Shown here: positions 51,045 to 61,345 of the stretch, piece after piece
Numbering within the stretch: the first letter of the stretch is position 1
Layout of the letters: every line of letters begins with the position of its first letter
Source of the DNA: Tupaia tana
Taxonomy: Eukaryota; Chordata; Mammalia; Scandentia; Tupaiidae
NCBI GenBank assembly: GCA_026018925.1
Contig: JAKSZU010000003.1
Span: 4,725,867 to 4,789,866, forward strand
Reading direction: 5' to 3'
Length of the DNA: 64,000 nucleotides
Made by a program: the position numbers and the translations under genes
The notes under the pieces: model-generated
The model's input: the letters and a program-made list of their open reading frames with translations, nothing else
Databases searched by the model: none
Told to the model about the DNA's origin: nothing

Positions 51045-52113
51045 ATATTTTTAATTGAAAAAATAAAAGAATGTTACAGAAATACAAATCTACAAAAAGG
51101 AAATTCTTATTGGATGTGAGGCCAGTTTGATTCCCTCACCTGTCACCCCTGTGATTTCCTGGGCAGACTTGATCCATCTGAGTAGACAGAAACTCCCCCT
51201 TCTCCAAGATTCCTCTTATGAAGCCCATTGTCAAGGGTCCGTGAAGGTGCTAGTCTCTTACAGAAATGTCTACTAGCCCAGATCAGCTGTGTTCTACAAC
51301 ACCGTAGGTGAGTTTAGGCCAGAGGAGAATTCTTTATTTCACTACAACGTTGAGTCCTTTCCATTCAATATGAAACACATTTACAATGTGGCGTATGTTT
51401 CTGCTGAAGCAGGAAGTTCTCAGACTAAATTTTTCTTTTTAGTTTCTGGACATTTTTACACTCTTAAAAATTGCAGAGAGCCCCCCAGGAGAATTGTCTC
51501 TGTGAGTTGTATTTATTGACATTTACCATATTAGAAACTAACATTTCCTTAGCAATTCATTTTAAAACAATGATGGTAAACTATCATGTTAATTTAAATA
51601 ACACGTTTTTATAAAAAGTAATTACATTCCCCAAAACAAAAGACATTGAGAAGAGTGGCATTGTTTTATAGCTTTCTAAGTCTCTTTGCTATCTGGCTTA
51701 ATAGAAGACAGCTGGATTCTCATATCTGCGTTCAATCTATCGCACTCTAATGTCTTGGCTGAATTACATCAGGAGATTTGGCCTCACTTGGATGTGAAAG
51801 GGGAGAAGGGAGGCCATCACAGACCTCCTGAAAGGGTCTCCAGGATCCTAGAGGCCTCAGACTACCCGCCGAGGACCCCATGCTGGAGAGCAGCATATCC
51901 TGATGCAGATGTGACTGAGGTGGGAAGGGGAAGCCTCACTCAGAACTTGCATTGGTGGAAATCACTGTCATAGCCCATCCTTGGCGTGAAACTACAATTG
52001 GGGGTTGGGAAATGCTGTACATGTACATACATTTCTTACCTATTTTCAGCACAACATAAGAGTGTAATTTAAATTTACATCTTTAAAAGGAAACAAAGAG
52101 CTACATTAATGAT
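51045..52113. other. Unassigned, mostly single-copy sequence
   Basis: No transposon or exon recognised. AT-rich at 51540-51640. Frames of 72-98 codons look random. Confidence 0.4.
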
Positions 52114-52269
52114 TTAAAATACAGTTGTTGGTTTTTCTTCTTTATTCACTATAGGGCATGGCATGCACACCACAGAAAAGAGCCCTCCCAGGGTCTGGTC
52201 ACACGACTTCCCGAGTCCTACAGCCTGGCCTGTCTCGGGCTGACCAGGTTGGGGATTACGTTCTCTCAT

Positions 52270-52410
52270 GAGAACACGTGAGATTTGTCTTTCAGAGCCT
52301 GGTTTATTTACCTTACATTTATTTCCTTCAGGCTCATCCATGTTGCCACACATGACAGGGTCATATCCTTTCACAGCTGAAAAATACTCCATTGAGTGTA
52401 TATGCCACAT
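52270..52410 (-). pseudogene. LINE-1 ORF2 C-terminal pseudogene fragment
   Basis: Minus-strand translation gives MWHIHSMEYFSAVKGYDP near 52360-52410, the recognisable ORF2p C-terminal segment (consensus MWHIYTMEYYSAIK). The remainder is frameshifted and interrupted, so no protein is made. Confidence 0.8.
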
Positions 52411-52838
52411 TTTCTCCTTCCATTCACAATGACACTCAGGTTGGCTCCATGTCTGAGCTATTATGAATGGTTCTGTAATAAATGTAGGGGTGCAGAGATC
52501 TCCTTGGCGTATTCATTCCTTTTCCTGTGGGTATACACCTAGTAATGAGATTACTAGAGCATAAGGTCATTCTACTTTTAATTTTTTGAGAAATTCCATA
52601 CTGTTTTCCATAATGGTTATACTAATTGACATTCCCACCAATAGTACACAGAGCTTCTCTTTCTCTACAACCTCAGCAGCATTTGTTATTCTTCCTTTTT
52701 TTTTTTAAGTGATCATTCATTTTGGTTTGATTTGCATTTCCCTGATGATTAGTGGTGGTGAGTATTTTTTTCATGTACTTATTAGCCATTCAGGTGTCTT
52801 TTTTCAAGAGCTATATGTTTAGATCAATTGCTCATTTT

Positions 52839-53050
52839 TAAAATAATTATGTTATTTAATTTTATTTATTGTCATTATTTTATTTATTTATTTATTTAAT
52901 TTTATTTTTTATATTTTATTTTTTGAAGTTGACCAGAGAGAGACACAGAGAGAAGGAAAGTGAGAAAGCAAGCTTCCAGGTCCAGGACTTGAACCGTAGT
53001 CAGCTATGTGGGAGTCCAGCCGCCTTAACCACCACACCATCTACCAGCCC
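52839..53050 (-). mobile_element. SINE, type B, antisense, nested in LINE-1
   Basis: TTTA/TTTATT tract, tttgaagttgaccagagaga, aagcaagcttccaggtccag and caccatctaccagccc. A perfect duplication, caattgctcatttt, lies at 52825-52838 and 53051-53064. Confidence 0.95.
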
Positions 53051-53113
53051 CAATTGCTCATTTTCTAATTGAATCATTTGATTTTTGCTAGTGAGCTTTG
53101 TGAGTTCCTTCTG

Positions 53114-53221
53114 CCGGGTCATCGGGAAATTATAACATATTTTTGCATAGAAAATTACATATTTTTCTATGTAACTGTTTTTTCTATGCAAAAATATGTC
53201 ATAACTTTCCCGATGACCCAA
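53114..53221. mobile_element. 108 bp palindromic MITE, mariner-like
   Basis: The inverted ends begin gggtcatcgggaaattataa and finish aactttcccgatgaccc, with arms of about 41 bp and a short centre. The right side abuts ta, consistent with a TA target. The flanking LINE-1 reads through (ttgtgagttcctt / tatattctagttatt), so the element inserted into it. Confidence 0.85.
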
Positions 53222-53390
53222 TATATTCTAGTTATTAATCCCTTGTCAGATGTAGAACTTGCAAATGTTTTCTCCTGTAGGTTCTTTACACGCTTAATTG
53301 TTCCTTTGCTGCACAGAGCTTTTTAGTTTGATGGAATCCCATTTGTCTCTTTTTTTGCTGTTATTGCCTGTGCTTTTGAGTTCCTATTTT

Positions 53391-53651
53391 TTTTTTTTTT
53401 TTGGAGAGGTTTTTCGCTATAGGGCGCGTGCGCTCGCCAGACAGAGAGAGACATAGAGACAGAAAGCGAGAAATCACCCCCCAGGGGGGATGGTCACGCC
53501 GCAATCCCTTCTCCTCCATTCTCCTCTCGGGATCTTGGGCACGCACGCACACGCGCCCGGCGTGAGTTTAAGCCACCGGGTCCGAGACGCGAACCGCGGT
53601 CGACTACGTGGGAGTCCAGCGACATAGCCATTACACTAACTGCTGGTTCCC
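53391..53651 (-). mobile_element. SINE, youngest type A subfamily, nested in LINE-1
   Basis: Same diagnostic sites as 50548-50809 (ttttcgct, agagacatagagac, gtccgagacgcg, ctggttccc). A perfect 15 bp duplication, ttgagttcctatttt, lies at 53376-53390 and 53652-53666. Nearly all CpGs are intact. Confidence 0.97.
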
Positions 53652-53769
53652 TTGAGTTCCTATTTTAAAAAGCTTTGCCTAAACCAAAATCCTGAAAATT
53701 TCCCCCTTTTCTTCTAATAAATTCATGGTTTCTGGTCTTATGTTTAAGTCTTCAATCTTTTTTGAGTTA

Positions 53770-54032
53770 GGTTTTTTGTTTTTGTTTTTTTAATTTGAGA
53801 ATGAGTGCACTTACCAGAAGGAGAAAAAGAGAAGCGAGAGGAACAGTGGGAAGCACCCTCTAGGGGGATGGTCTCGCTGCGATCCCTTCTCCTTAATTCT
53901 CCCTTCTTTCAGGATTTTGGGCTCACACGCACATGCACCTACCATGTTTTATAAACCATCAGGCCCAGGACTTGACTGTGTAGTCAGTCATGTAGGTGCC
54001 AGCTTTCTTAACCATCACAGAACCAACTGGCC
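53770..54032 (-). mobile_element. SINE, old type C, antisense, nested in LINE-1
   Basis: T-rich start, atgagtgcacttaccagaag, cgctgcgatcccttctcctt, ggcccaggacttgactgtgt and accaactggcct. LINE-1-like agtttttatgtatggtg resumes just after. Confidence 0.8.
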
Positions 54033-54060
54033 TAAGCTAGTTTTTATGTATGGTGTACTC

Positions 54061-54605
54061 AACTTTGAGAACCATTGTCCTAGTAAAGCAAATAACTAGC
54101 TTTGTCTACTAGAGTAAAAGTAGAAAAACAGGTCATTCATTTGCAAACTGTTCTCCCTGTAGTAATTCTCTGACAGAACAAATAAACCCTTAAAGAATTC
54201 AAAGAAAAATTTAGTCCTCGCTGCAAAGTTCGAGGAAGGCTGATATGGAGATGGAGCATTTGAAGGGCCCCATGAGTACGATGAGTACGCAGGACAAGGG
54301 CAGGGACATGGACACATGGAGAAGGTGGTGTGGGAAGCAGAGCCCCATGGCGAAGGCACAGAGCCCGGCGACCGGGCGCACGCTGAGGGAAGGACACGCG
54401 CCTGCCGAGTTCGTCTCAGGAGTCCTCAGATGGAGCAGAGGGCACTCAGGTTGGCAAGGAGGCGGCGGCCTCGTCAGGAACAGATATGTCTCTGATTAAA
54501 GCAGCTGAAATGTCTCGAAATGAGGGCTGATAGGCTCAGAACCGCATGTTAGGAGGGTTTGCTGGCACGAGTAGGAATGGAGAAAACAGGCCAAGTGGTG
54601 GAGTT
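54061..54605. other. Unassigned sequence
   Basis: No repeat recognised. GC-rich around 54340-54480; frames of 84-87 codons overlap on both strands, as expected by chance. Confidence 0.35.
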
Positions 54606-54607
54606 TG

Positions 54608-54800
54608 AGTTTACTTACTCATCCATTAGTGAGAGAGACAGAGAGACAGAGAGACAGGACCCCCGCAGCACCCAGATGCCATGCTCTGCCTTCAGCCTTC
54701 AGCCACCCCATCACAGCACGCACGGACCTGGCGCACTCAGGGAGGGCTCCAGACTCGAGTCAGGAAGCTTTCTGTGTGTCAGCCTCGGTTTACCGCTGCG
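54608..54800 (-). mobile_element. SINE, type D-like, antisense
   Basis: A gagagacagagagacag run (reversed TC stretch) is followed by gcactcagggagggctccag and tttaccgctgcgtcactgtc, which parallel the reversed type D head. Diverged. Confidence 0.5.
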
Positions 54801-54974
54801 TCACTGTCTAGTCACCAGCAGGTTCTTTAAGGATGCTTAAACTAAAGGGATAATACTGAGAATAGAGAGAAGACAGATTCCTGAGACACTGTAAGGTAAA
54901 AGTTAGAGCTCAGACTCGCAACCACTTGGTTGCAAAGGCAGAGTCCGAGACGGCTGCAAGCCGGCCAGTAGCTC

Positions 54975-55085
54975 TCTCTGCCTTGGCCGTGTGTGAATCA
55001 CCTGGGGAGCTTGGAAGAGTGCCCCCCACCCCGTGCACTGTCACGTGCAGCCAGGCTGAGGCCCACTTATCTCTGGGCTGAGTGA
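54975..55085 (+). mobile_element. MER5-like (hAT-Charlie) fragment
   Basis: gtgtgtgaatcacctgggga, gcttggaagagtgcc and ggctgaggcccacttatctc follow the 5' half of MER5A-type elements (tgcatcagaatcacctggggagctt). Confidence 0.6.
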
Positions 55086-56330
55086 CAAGGGGCCGCCAGC
55101 AGTCAGGTGTGGACAAGAGCTGTTGGTTGGGAGGGAATGGGAAGTCCTCCACGAGGAGGCAGAGGTGCCGGGAATGCTGGTAGTGCAGTCCAGGAGCTGC
55201 TGAGAAGGGAGGCAGAGGCGCAGAGGTGAGAGCTCCCAGGGCAGAGCCAGTCACTGACAACAGCTGTTCTGACAGTGTCTGAAAGTAGTGGGGTGTCAGC
55301 AGTGCCTATGTCACAAAATTATCATGCGGGCCCGAGAGGAAGGAGGGAGGGAGAGAAGGAGGGAGGGAGGGAGGGAGGGAGGGAGGGAGGGGGGGGGGGC
55401 CCATGGTAGAACCCGAGGAAGCTCAACAAAAGCAGACCACTCTGATACTTAATATTTGCACTCCCTGCTCTTCCTTCTTCCTTAATTTCCTTCTGTCTCG
55501 TTTGGAGGATTTGTGTGGTAGGAAGAGAGTAACAGTGAACTGTGTACTTCCACTTCAGTTCCTGACTTGGGTCGCTTTGGCCCCTATCTGGGTTGGCTTC
55601 CCTAAATAGTTCTCCATCCTTTAGAAAAAACCTGATTTGCTGCAGGTGTGGGCTTGGCTGCAGAGAGCACCAGGTACATGGGCCAGGAAAGGCGGACTCA
55701 GCTGGAATTAGTTAACCTGGCAGATGTGTAGTGGAAGGAATCCCACAAGTTCCCGGCTTCCTCCTGGCTGGGGGTTGAGAAGGCTTTGGCTGTAAATCGC
55801 CTGTTAACTGCACTGGCTTTCTAAACCCTACGGAAGACCCTCCCCTCCCTCTGCCAGTGCAGTCACAGAGCTGGAGGGAGTGGCCAGGCCGGCCTCAGAC
55901 TCACACCATTGGTGATTTCCTCCTGGGCAAATGCCTCCATTCGTTTCCTGGTAGGAGGGTCTATACAGGGAGCAGGTTCTAAAGGGAGTGTGAAATCTCT
56001 GGCCACAGAGAGGGTGGTCTGCGCCCCCTTTTCACCCTCCTAAGAAGCACAGGGCAGCCTTCGGCAACTCGGGATCATGAGTGCCAGCTCTGCCTGTGCG
56101 GCTGAGCCTTTCATGGCTGGAAAGGAGGAAAAAAGACAAGTCAGTTTTGACAAAGGCTGAACCTGAGTGCCGCGTGGGAAGAACCAGAAAGGGTGATCAG
56201 ATCTGTCTAGTTCCCTCATCCAAAGGGACATTCTGTGTCCCTTCTCTGCTGCCCAGACAACAGAATTAGAGTTCAGTAGTGGCTCATTTGCCGTAGACTT
56301 TAAATCCATTCAGAGTCAGTTGGTTTAAGA
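55086..56330. other. Unassigned sequence
   Basis: No gene or named repeat apart from a GGGA microsatellite. The 55650-56050 segment is GC-moderate with no family resemblance. Confidence 0.4.
55337..55398. repeat. (GGGA)n microsatellite with G tract
   Basis: About 13 GGAG/GGGA units ending in a run of about nine G. Confidence 0.95.
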
Positions 56331-56334
56331 TTTA

Positions 56335-56470
56335 AAAGCGCCATTACCTTGTTTTAGCATCCCCAGCCCACAAGGGTGGGTACCGATGTCGTCTGTCTTA
56401 CTTGAGAGAAAAAGTGCGGAGTGTGGTAAGTGACTGGCCCAAGGCCACCCCACTAGCTACCGCGAAACCA
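56335..56470 (-). mobile_element. MIR-like relic, antisense
   Basis: cattaccttgttttagcatc, gtaagtgactggcccaaggc and caccccactagctaccgcg match the reversed MIR core (aagtgacttgcccaaggtcacacagctag). Confidence 0.6.
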
Positions 56471-56626
56471 AATGGGAGAGGGAGTTTCCTGGGTGCTCGC
56501 TCTCAGCCCTTCTCCCCGTGAGCGCCGATTAGTTGATGTCTGCTCTGCCCTTCCCCACCCTCTGTCTGTGAGCAGTGGAACCTGTCCCCAGACTTGGGAC
56601 AGATTCTCTCTTCAGTTTCCTTTTCG

Positions 56627-56865
56627 CTCCTTTTTTGCTATAGGGCACATGGGCTCACTAGAGAGAGACGGAAAGAGGGAAAGTGAGAAGTCACTATCCC
56701 CCGCCCGGGAATGATGGCCGAGCTGCAGTCCCTTCTGCCCTCTAGATTTTGGGCACACACGCACATGCAGCCGGTGTGTTTTTCAAGCTGTCAGTCTGGG
56801 ACTCAAACAATGCAGTCAGCCATGTGGGGCTCAGCCGCCTTAACCACCACACCACCGGCTGGTCC
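56627..56865 (-). mobile_element. SINE, type A/C, antisense
   Basis: ttttttgctatagggcacat, agattttgggcacacacgca, gtgtttttcaagctgtcagt and caccaccggctggtccc. CpGs are mostly decayed. Confidence 0.86.
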
Positions 56866-56925
56866 CAGATTCCCTATTCTATTAGTCTGAACCTGCTGTG
56901 AATGAAATAGAAAATCAGCTCATAG

Positions 56926-57188
56926 TGGGACCGGCAGTTAGCGTAATGGCTATGTCGCTGGACTCCCATGTAGCCAACCGCAGTTCGCGTCTCGGACCCG
57001 ATGACTTAAACTCACACCGGGCGCGTGTGCGTGCGTGCCCAAGATCCCGAGGGGAGAATGGAGGAGAAGGGATTGCGGTGTGGCCATCCCCCCCTGGGGG
57101 GTGATTTCTCGCTTTCTGTCTCTCTGTCTCTGTCTTTCTGGCGAGCACACGCGCCCTATAGCAAAAACCTCTCCAAAAAAAAAAAGAG
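56926..57188 (+). mobile_element. SINE, young type A
   Basis: Opens tgggaccggcagttagcgta, box B cagttcgcgtctcgg, cgggcgcgtgtgcgtgcgtg, ends ccctatagcaaaaacctctc plus A run. The duplication aatcagctcatag / aatcagctcatgg (56913 and 57189) differs by one base. Confidence 0.95.
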
Positions 57189-57201
57189 AATCAGCTCATG
57201 G

Positions 57202-57600
57202 AGCTCCACCTTACTGGGTCAGTAGGCTAAGTGCCTGGTCAGGGTTAGACGTGGTTTCTCTTGGCCCCCCTTAGTACCCGCCCTTCACCGGGACTGGGAC
57301 CGACAGCGCCCTGAGCGCCACTGGCTCGCCAGCCTGGGCAGAGCCGTTCTGTAAAGAGCACGTGGCCATGCTGCTCGCCATTTCCGTGCCTTCGCTTTGC
57401 ACTAGGGACGTGACAGAAAGCAAGAGAGATGGGCCCCTGTCTCTGCGAACCCTTTGTGCTAGTGCAGGTGAAAAACAAGTAAACAAATATGTAGAGACCA
57501 GGACAAACGCTCCTTAAAAAGCGCTCTGATGGAAGAGAGCCGGGCTTACCGAGGCCCAGAAGCCTGGGTGTGTCGCCCTCAGTACAGGAAGCGGTGGGAA
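57202..57600. other. Unassigned sequence
   Basis: GC-rich; a 141-codon minus-strand frame (57245-57670) has no recognised domain and is not supported as a gene. Confidence 0.35.
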
Positions 57601-58155
57601 GGTGCGTGAGATGAAGCCAGGAGGACGAAAAGGGCACTGGGTCGTAGATGGGCCACCTGTGCTCGTGCACTCAGGGTGCCATCAGAGCACACGCCCGGTA
57701 ACTCCAACAAGAAAGGGCTTTCTCTCGGCTCTGAAGGCTGGGGACTCCGAGACCAAGGGGCAGGCCAAACTGGTTTCCGGGGTAAAAGTTGTCAGACTCA
57801 AAACAAATCACTTGTGTCAAATCGTCACGAAAGAATGGAAAGGAAAAGGGAGGAGGTGAGCCAAGAGGTTACGAAGAGGGGCTCTCAGTCTGACGACAGC
57901 TAGCACTGTCACAAGAGGCACTGCCAGAACCACAGCCTTGCACAAAGGCCGCCGAGCTGACACTGAAGGTACTTAAACTACTTCTGCAAGGACATCTGCC
58001 TGTCCGACCTCGGGCTGATGCCAGCCCCGCTACTGGTCCCGGTAGCCGAGGATCACTGTTCCAGAACAACTTGGTGACCCTGTTTGTTTTGCCTTAAAAA
58101 CTCCATCTTCCTTTCGCTCCTTGAATTCAACCTTGAGTATTCCCAAACGCAGGTC
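57601..58155. other. Unassigned, possibly retroviral internal or LTR sequence
   Basis: ttgtcagactcaaaacaaat, cagctagcactgtcacaaga, gttgtgaccctgtttgttttgcc-like phrasing (58070-58100) suggests an endogenous retroviral or Tigger-like fragment, but I cannot name the family. Confidence 0.35.
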
Positions 58156-58460
58156 ACGTCTTCGGAGAGGCTCTGTGCTTACTGAGGTTCGAGCCGGTGA
58201 GGGCTCCCTGCCTGGATTCCCGGCGGCTGCCTTCTCGCCGTGTCTTCGGCACAGGGTGGAGAGAGCGCCGAGACGGGGCTCGCCCTGTGACCTCGGTGAA
58301 CCGCAGTGGCCTCCCTGTAGTCCTTATTTCCAGAAACAGACGTTGGGGGCTAGGCCTTCCGCACGTGAACTGAGGGAACACGCTTTCATCCATAACATCA
58401 TCTGTGCCTTGGAATCTCCCCCAGATAGAATTCCCATGAAGCCTAAATAAAAAGAACGGT
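58156..58460 (-). mobile_element. ERVL-MaLR-type LTR plus adjoining internal end, antisense
   Basis: Read on the minus strand: tttaggcttcatgggaattc, tatctgggggagattccaag, then ttcacgtgcggaaggcctag, tctcggcgctctccaccctg and ggcgagaaggcagccgc. The same upstream-plus-LTR unit occurs in forward orientation at 59600. Confidence 0.6.
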
Positions 58461-58464
58461 AGTC

Positions 58465-58540
58465 TTGGGCTGTGGGAAAAGTCATGACGCGTTTTGCATA
58501 GGAAAACACAGAAAAATACGTCGTGACTTTTCCGACGACC
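58465..58540. mobile_element. 76 bp palindromic MITE, second copy
   Basis: Ends ttgggctgtgggaaaagtca and gtcgtgacttttccgacgac form near-palindromic arms with a short centre. It shares the atgac, cgttttgcatagg and ggaaaa core with the element at 53114-53221. Confidence 0.8.
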
Positions 58541-58980
58541 TATAGAGGCAAAAGGCCAAGCTCCCGATGTCGTTTGCTTCTGCTGATTGATTCCCTCAAG
58601 TTTACACTGACTGAGACAGATGCCAAACAGTTTTTACTTTTAAAGGTTTGCTTTAGTCCAAGTAAGCAATTTAATATTGAAACAAGGAAGATTGTTGCTT
58701 GCCCATGCAAGTTTTTTTCCTACTGAGGCAAAATCCAGTGACATTATTTATTCATTACACGTACCCTCACCTTTTCCAAAAGGGGTTGGGGACTCTCATG
58801 AAATGAAATAGGGAATTATTTGGCTCAAATTCAAAATTCTCTTGCTGCAGAAAAAGTCAAGGCGGGGTGGAATTTGTTTTGTTGTTGTTTGTGTTTGCTA
58901 TTCTTGCTTTTTATTTTACCTTCCCAAACTCTGCTTCTTCCTTCCTTCTTTCCTTCCTTCCTTCCTTCCTTCCTCCTCTA
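58541..58980. other. Unassigned sequence with TTCC repeat
   Basis: No gene recognised. Contains a (TTCC)n run at about 58938-58972 that leads into the following SINE. Confidence 0.35.
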
Positions 58981-58984
58981 TCTT

Positions 58985-59262
58985 CTTTGTTTTAATTGCC
59001 AGAGGTGCATGTCTTCACTAGAGAGATATGGAGGGAGAGAGAGCGAGAGTGAGAGAGCAGGCGAGAGAGAGAGAAGGCAACCCCCAATGGGCTTGGCCGC
59101 TCATACCACAATCCTCTCTACTCCCTTCCTCCATCCTGTAGAGATTTGGGACACATGCACACATGTGCCCTGGACGTCCTTCAGGCTGCCGGGACTGGGA
59201 TGCTAGCAGTCTGCCATGTGGGATCCACTCTCTTAACCACCAGGCTGTGGGCCCAGCCCCAC
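58985..59262 (-). mobile_element. SINE, type C, antisense
   Basis: tttaattgccagaggtgcat, a GAGAGAGAGC-rich stretch, caacccccaatgggcttggc, gtccttcaggctgccgggac and accaggctgtgggcccagcc. The adjoining TTCC run is likely its expanded tail. Confidence 0.78.
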
Positions 59263-59589
59263 CTCGTCTTGCAGTGCAGGCCATACAAGGTGTTTCTTAG
59301 GATGCACTTGCCCGCTGCTTTCAGGCAGATAGACATAGCTCTTTAAACACAGTTGGCGGCTGGTAGGATAATCTACTTTCTAGTAGCTCTTCTAAGTAGA
59401 CATGATACAGTTCCCATCTCTACATTTTTAAAAATATTAAAATGGCCATGTAGGATATTTAACAGATCTGCTATTATGTCCCTCAGCATTAATAACATTT
59501 GAGTGTGTACATCTATATCAGCGTCAACTCAAAGGAGATCAATCCACGTAAGCCAATGAATCAAGCAGACTTTGACTTCCTCTTCTACC

Positions 59590-59895
59590 ACACTTCTTGT
59601 TATTTAGGTTTCATGGGAATTTTATCTGGGGGAAGCTCTAAGACACAGATGATGCAGCAGATGCAATTGTGTCCTCACCACTCATGTGTCGAAGCCCTAA
59701 CCCCCAAAGTCTCTGCCTCTGAAGATAGGGTCTTGAGGAACTAGGTTCAGTGTGGTCACAGGGTGCCGTCCTGTCCTGGCCATATAAAGGAGACACGGAG
59801 AAGGCAACGGTCTGCAAGCGGAAAAAGAGCCCTCGCCAGTGTCAGAGTAATCTTCATGATAACACAAGTGATGCTGCTGGGGAGCAGCCTAGCCA
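59590..59895 (+). mobile_element. ERVL-MaLR-type LTR plus adjoining internal end
   Basis: ggtttcatgggaattttatc, tgggggaagctctaagacac precede the LTR wording gtcgaagccctaacccccaa, gtgtggtcacagggtgccgt, tataaaggagacacggagaa, agagccctcgccagtgtcag. It mirrors 58156-58460. Confidence 0.65.
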
Positions 59896-59927
59896 GAGAC
59901 AGGTGATCTTCCCGTGAGGGTCTTTGG

Positions 59928-60140
59928 GGACCAGATGGTGGTTCAGCAGCAACACAATGGTCTGCAAGTCTGACCCTCAAAGAAGGTTCCAGGTTCACAC
60001 CCAGAGACCTTCCTGAACATGCTGGGAGTACACGTGCCCATGATCCAGGGCTGACTGAAGAAGGGCGGGGACCCTGCTGGGGGGCCTGTTTTTCTCACTC
60101 ATGGAAGAAAAGAAGTAAGTAACCCTTTTTAAAAAGTGGT
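59928..60140 (+). mobile_element. SINE, type D
   Basis: Opens ttggggaccagatggtggtt, cagcagcaacacaatggtct, box B ccaggttcacacccagag, gatccagggctgactgaaga and ends tctcactcatggaagaaaag. Confidence 0.75.
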
Positions 60141-60394
60141 TTTATTCAATTCTACAAAATGTAAATAGAGCCAACCACCCAAAAGTTTCTGAAATCCTAG
60201 CTGTGTGGACTAGTTCCGCTGTAACCAGACTTTTATTCTTCCCCATTGAGAGCTGTCCACCTTTCTGGTCAACAGGCCATCTTACGGGCCCCCAGAAAGC
60301 TCAGGTGAAGCCTTCCAATCCAAGAACAGCCCCAAGTGTGCTGATAAGTGCTGCCACAGTGACAGAGCCGCTTTCTCCAGCCAGCCCTTCGCCT
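60141..60394. other. Unassigned sequence
   Basis: Nothing recognised. Confidence 0.3.
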
Positions 60395-60499
60395 CGTATT
60401 ATAGGTCGGATTGTGTCTTCCAAAATTCACATGTTGACGCCCTAACCCCAACGCCTCAGAAGGTGGCTGTATTTAGAGTTAGGGTCTCAAAAGAGATCA

Positions 60500-60738
60500 T
60501 TTAAAATACTTTGTGGCCTAGTGATTGGGGTCGCCAGGTCCCCACGTGACTGACCATGTGGTTCAAATCCTTGAAAAAACACTGCTGGGCCTGTGTAGTG
60601 TGGGTCCCAACAGAATGCAGAAATGGGAAAGGGATTGTGGTGTGACCACGCCCCATTGGGGGTGCTCTCTCTTTTGCATCCCTCTGCCTCCGGAAGTGCA
60701 CACACACCCTCTGACAAATAAACAAACAAACGAAGACG
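60500..60738 (+). mobile_element. SINE, type C, nested in LTR
   Basis: tttgtggcctagtgattggg, box B gtggttcaaatccttg, acagaatgcagaaatgggaa and ends caccctctgacaaataaaca with an AAAC tail. Confidence 0.85.
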
Positions 60739-60813
60739 ATTAGGATGGATCCTAATCTAATCTGATGATATCCTAATTAGTAGAGGAGACTAAGACACAG
60801 ACATGGTATAGAG

Positions 60814-61149
60814 CAGGGGTCCCCAAATCCCAGGTCAAAGACTGGTGCTGGTCCACCAGGTCACAGAGTGGGTGGAGGAGGGTGGGCAGGTGGCAGCAAG
60901 CCCCATCCTCATCCCACGCGTTGCCGTCTCCTGTTGCTCAGCAATGATACTGGGTCGTCGTGGCAGCGCAAACCCTGTGGTGTGGTGGTTCCACTGCAAT
61001 ATGGTAGTGGTGGGAATGGGGTGCACACTGGGCATGGGGGCTTAGGTCGTCCCAGGGCCAACCTCCCTCCCTGCCTCCTGACATCCGTGGAAGGGCTGTC
61101 TTCCACAGGGTTGGTCCCTGGTTTCGGGAATGTTGGGGACCACTTACTG
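60814..61149. mobile_element. Nonautonomous hAT-type element, nested in LTR
   Basis: Ends caggggtccccaa (60814) and ttggggaccacttactg (to 61149) are imperfect inverted repeats. An 8 bp duplication gtatagag / gtctagag (60806-60813 and 61150-61157) matches 7 of 8, as expected for hAT transposition. The interior carries no transposase. Confidence 0.8.
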
Positions 61150-61345
61150 GTCTAGAGGGAAGACCGTGGAAAGACACAGCAAGAAGGTGGTCATCTGCAA
61201 GCCAAAGAGAGACCTGGGAAGAAAACCCACCAACACCTTGACCTCGGACTTCTGGCCTCTAGAACTGAGAGACAGTAAGTTTCTGTTGTCTAACTCGGTT
61301 TGTGGCACTTTATTACAACAGCTGTAGACACCAATACACGTTCTT

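Larger units (their letters stand above)
52114..54060 (-). mobile_element. LINE-1 ORF2/3' remnant, antisense, with nested insertions
   Basis: The plus strand reads as reversed LINE-1: ctgtggggttgg-like phrases, gggtatacacctagtaatga, ttccataatggttatactaa, attgacattcccaccaatag, ctcagcagcatttgttattc, atttgcatttccctgatgat, aatcccttgtcagatgtaga. A SINE (52839-53050), a MITE (53114-53221), a young SINE (53391-53651) and an old SINE (53770-54032) lie inside it. Confidence 0.88.
60395..61345 (+). mobile_element. ERVL-MaLR-type LTR interrupted by a SINE and a hAT element
   Basis: Pieces 60395-60500 (ggtcggattgtgtcttccaa, aattcacatgttgacgccct), 60740-60813 (gatatcctaattagtagagg) and 61158-61345 (gacacagcaagaaggtggtc, ctcggacttctggcctctag, gtttctgttgtctaactcgg) join into one LTR in the correct order. 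Confidence 0.78.
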
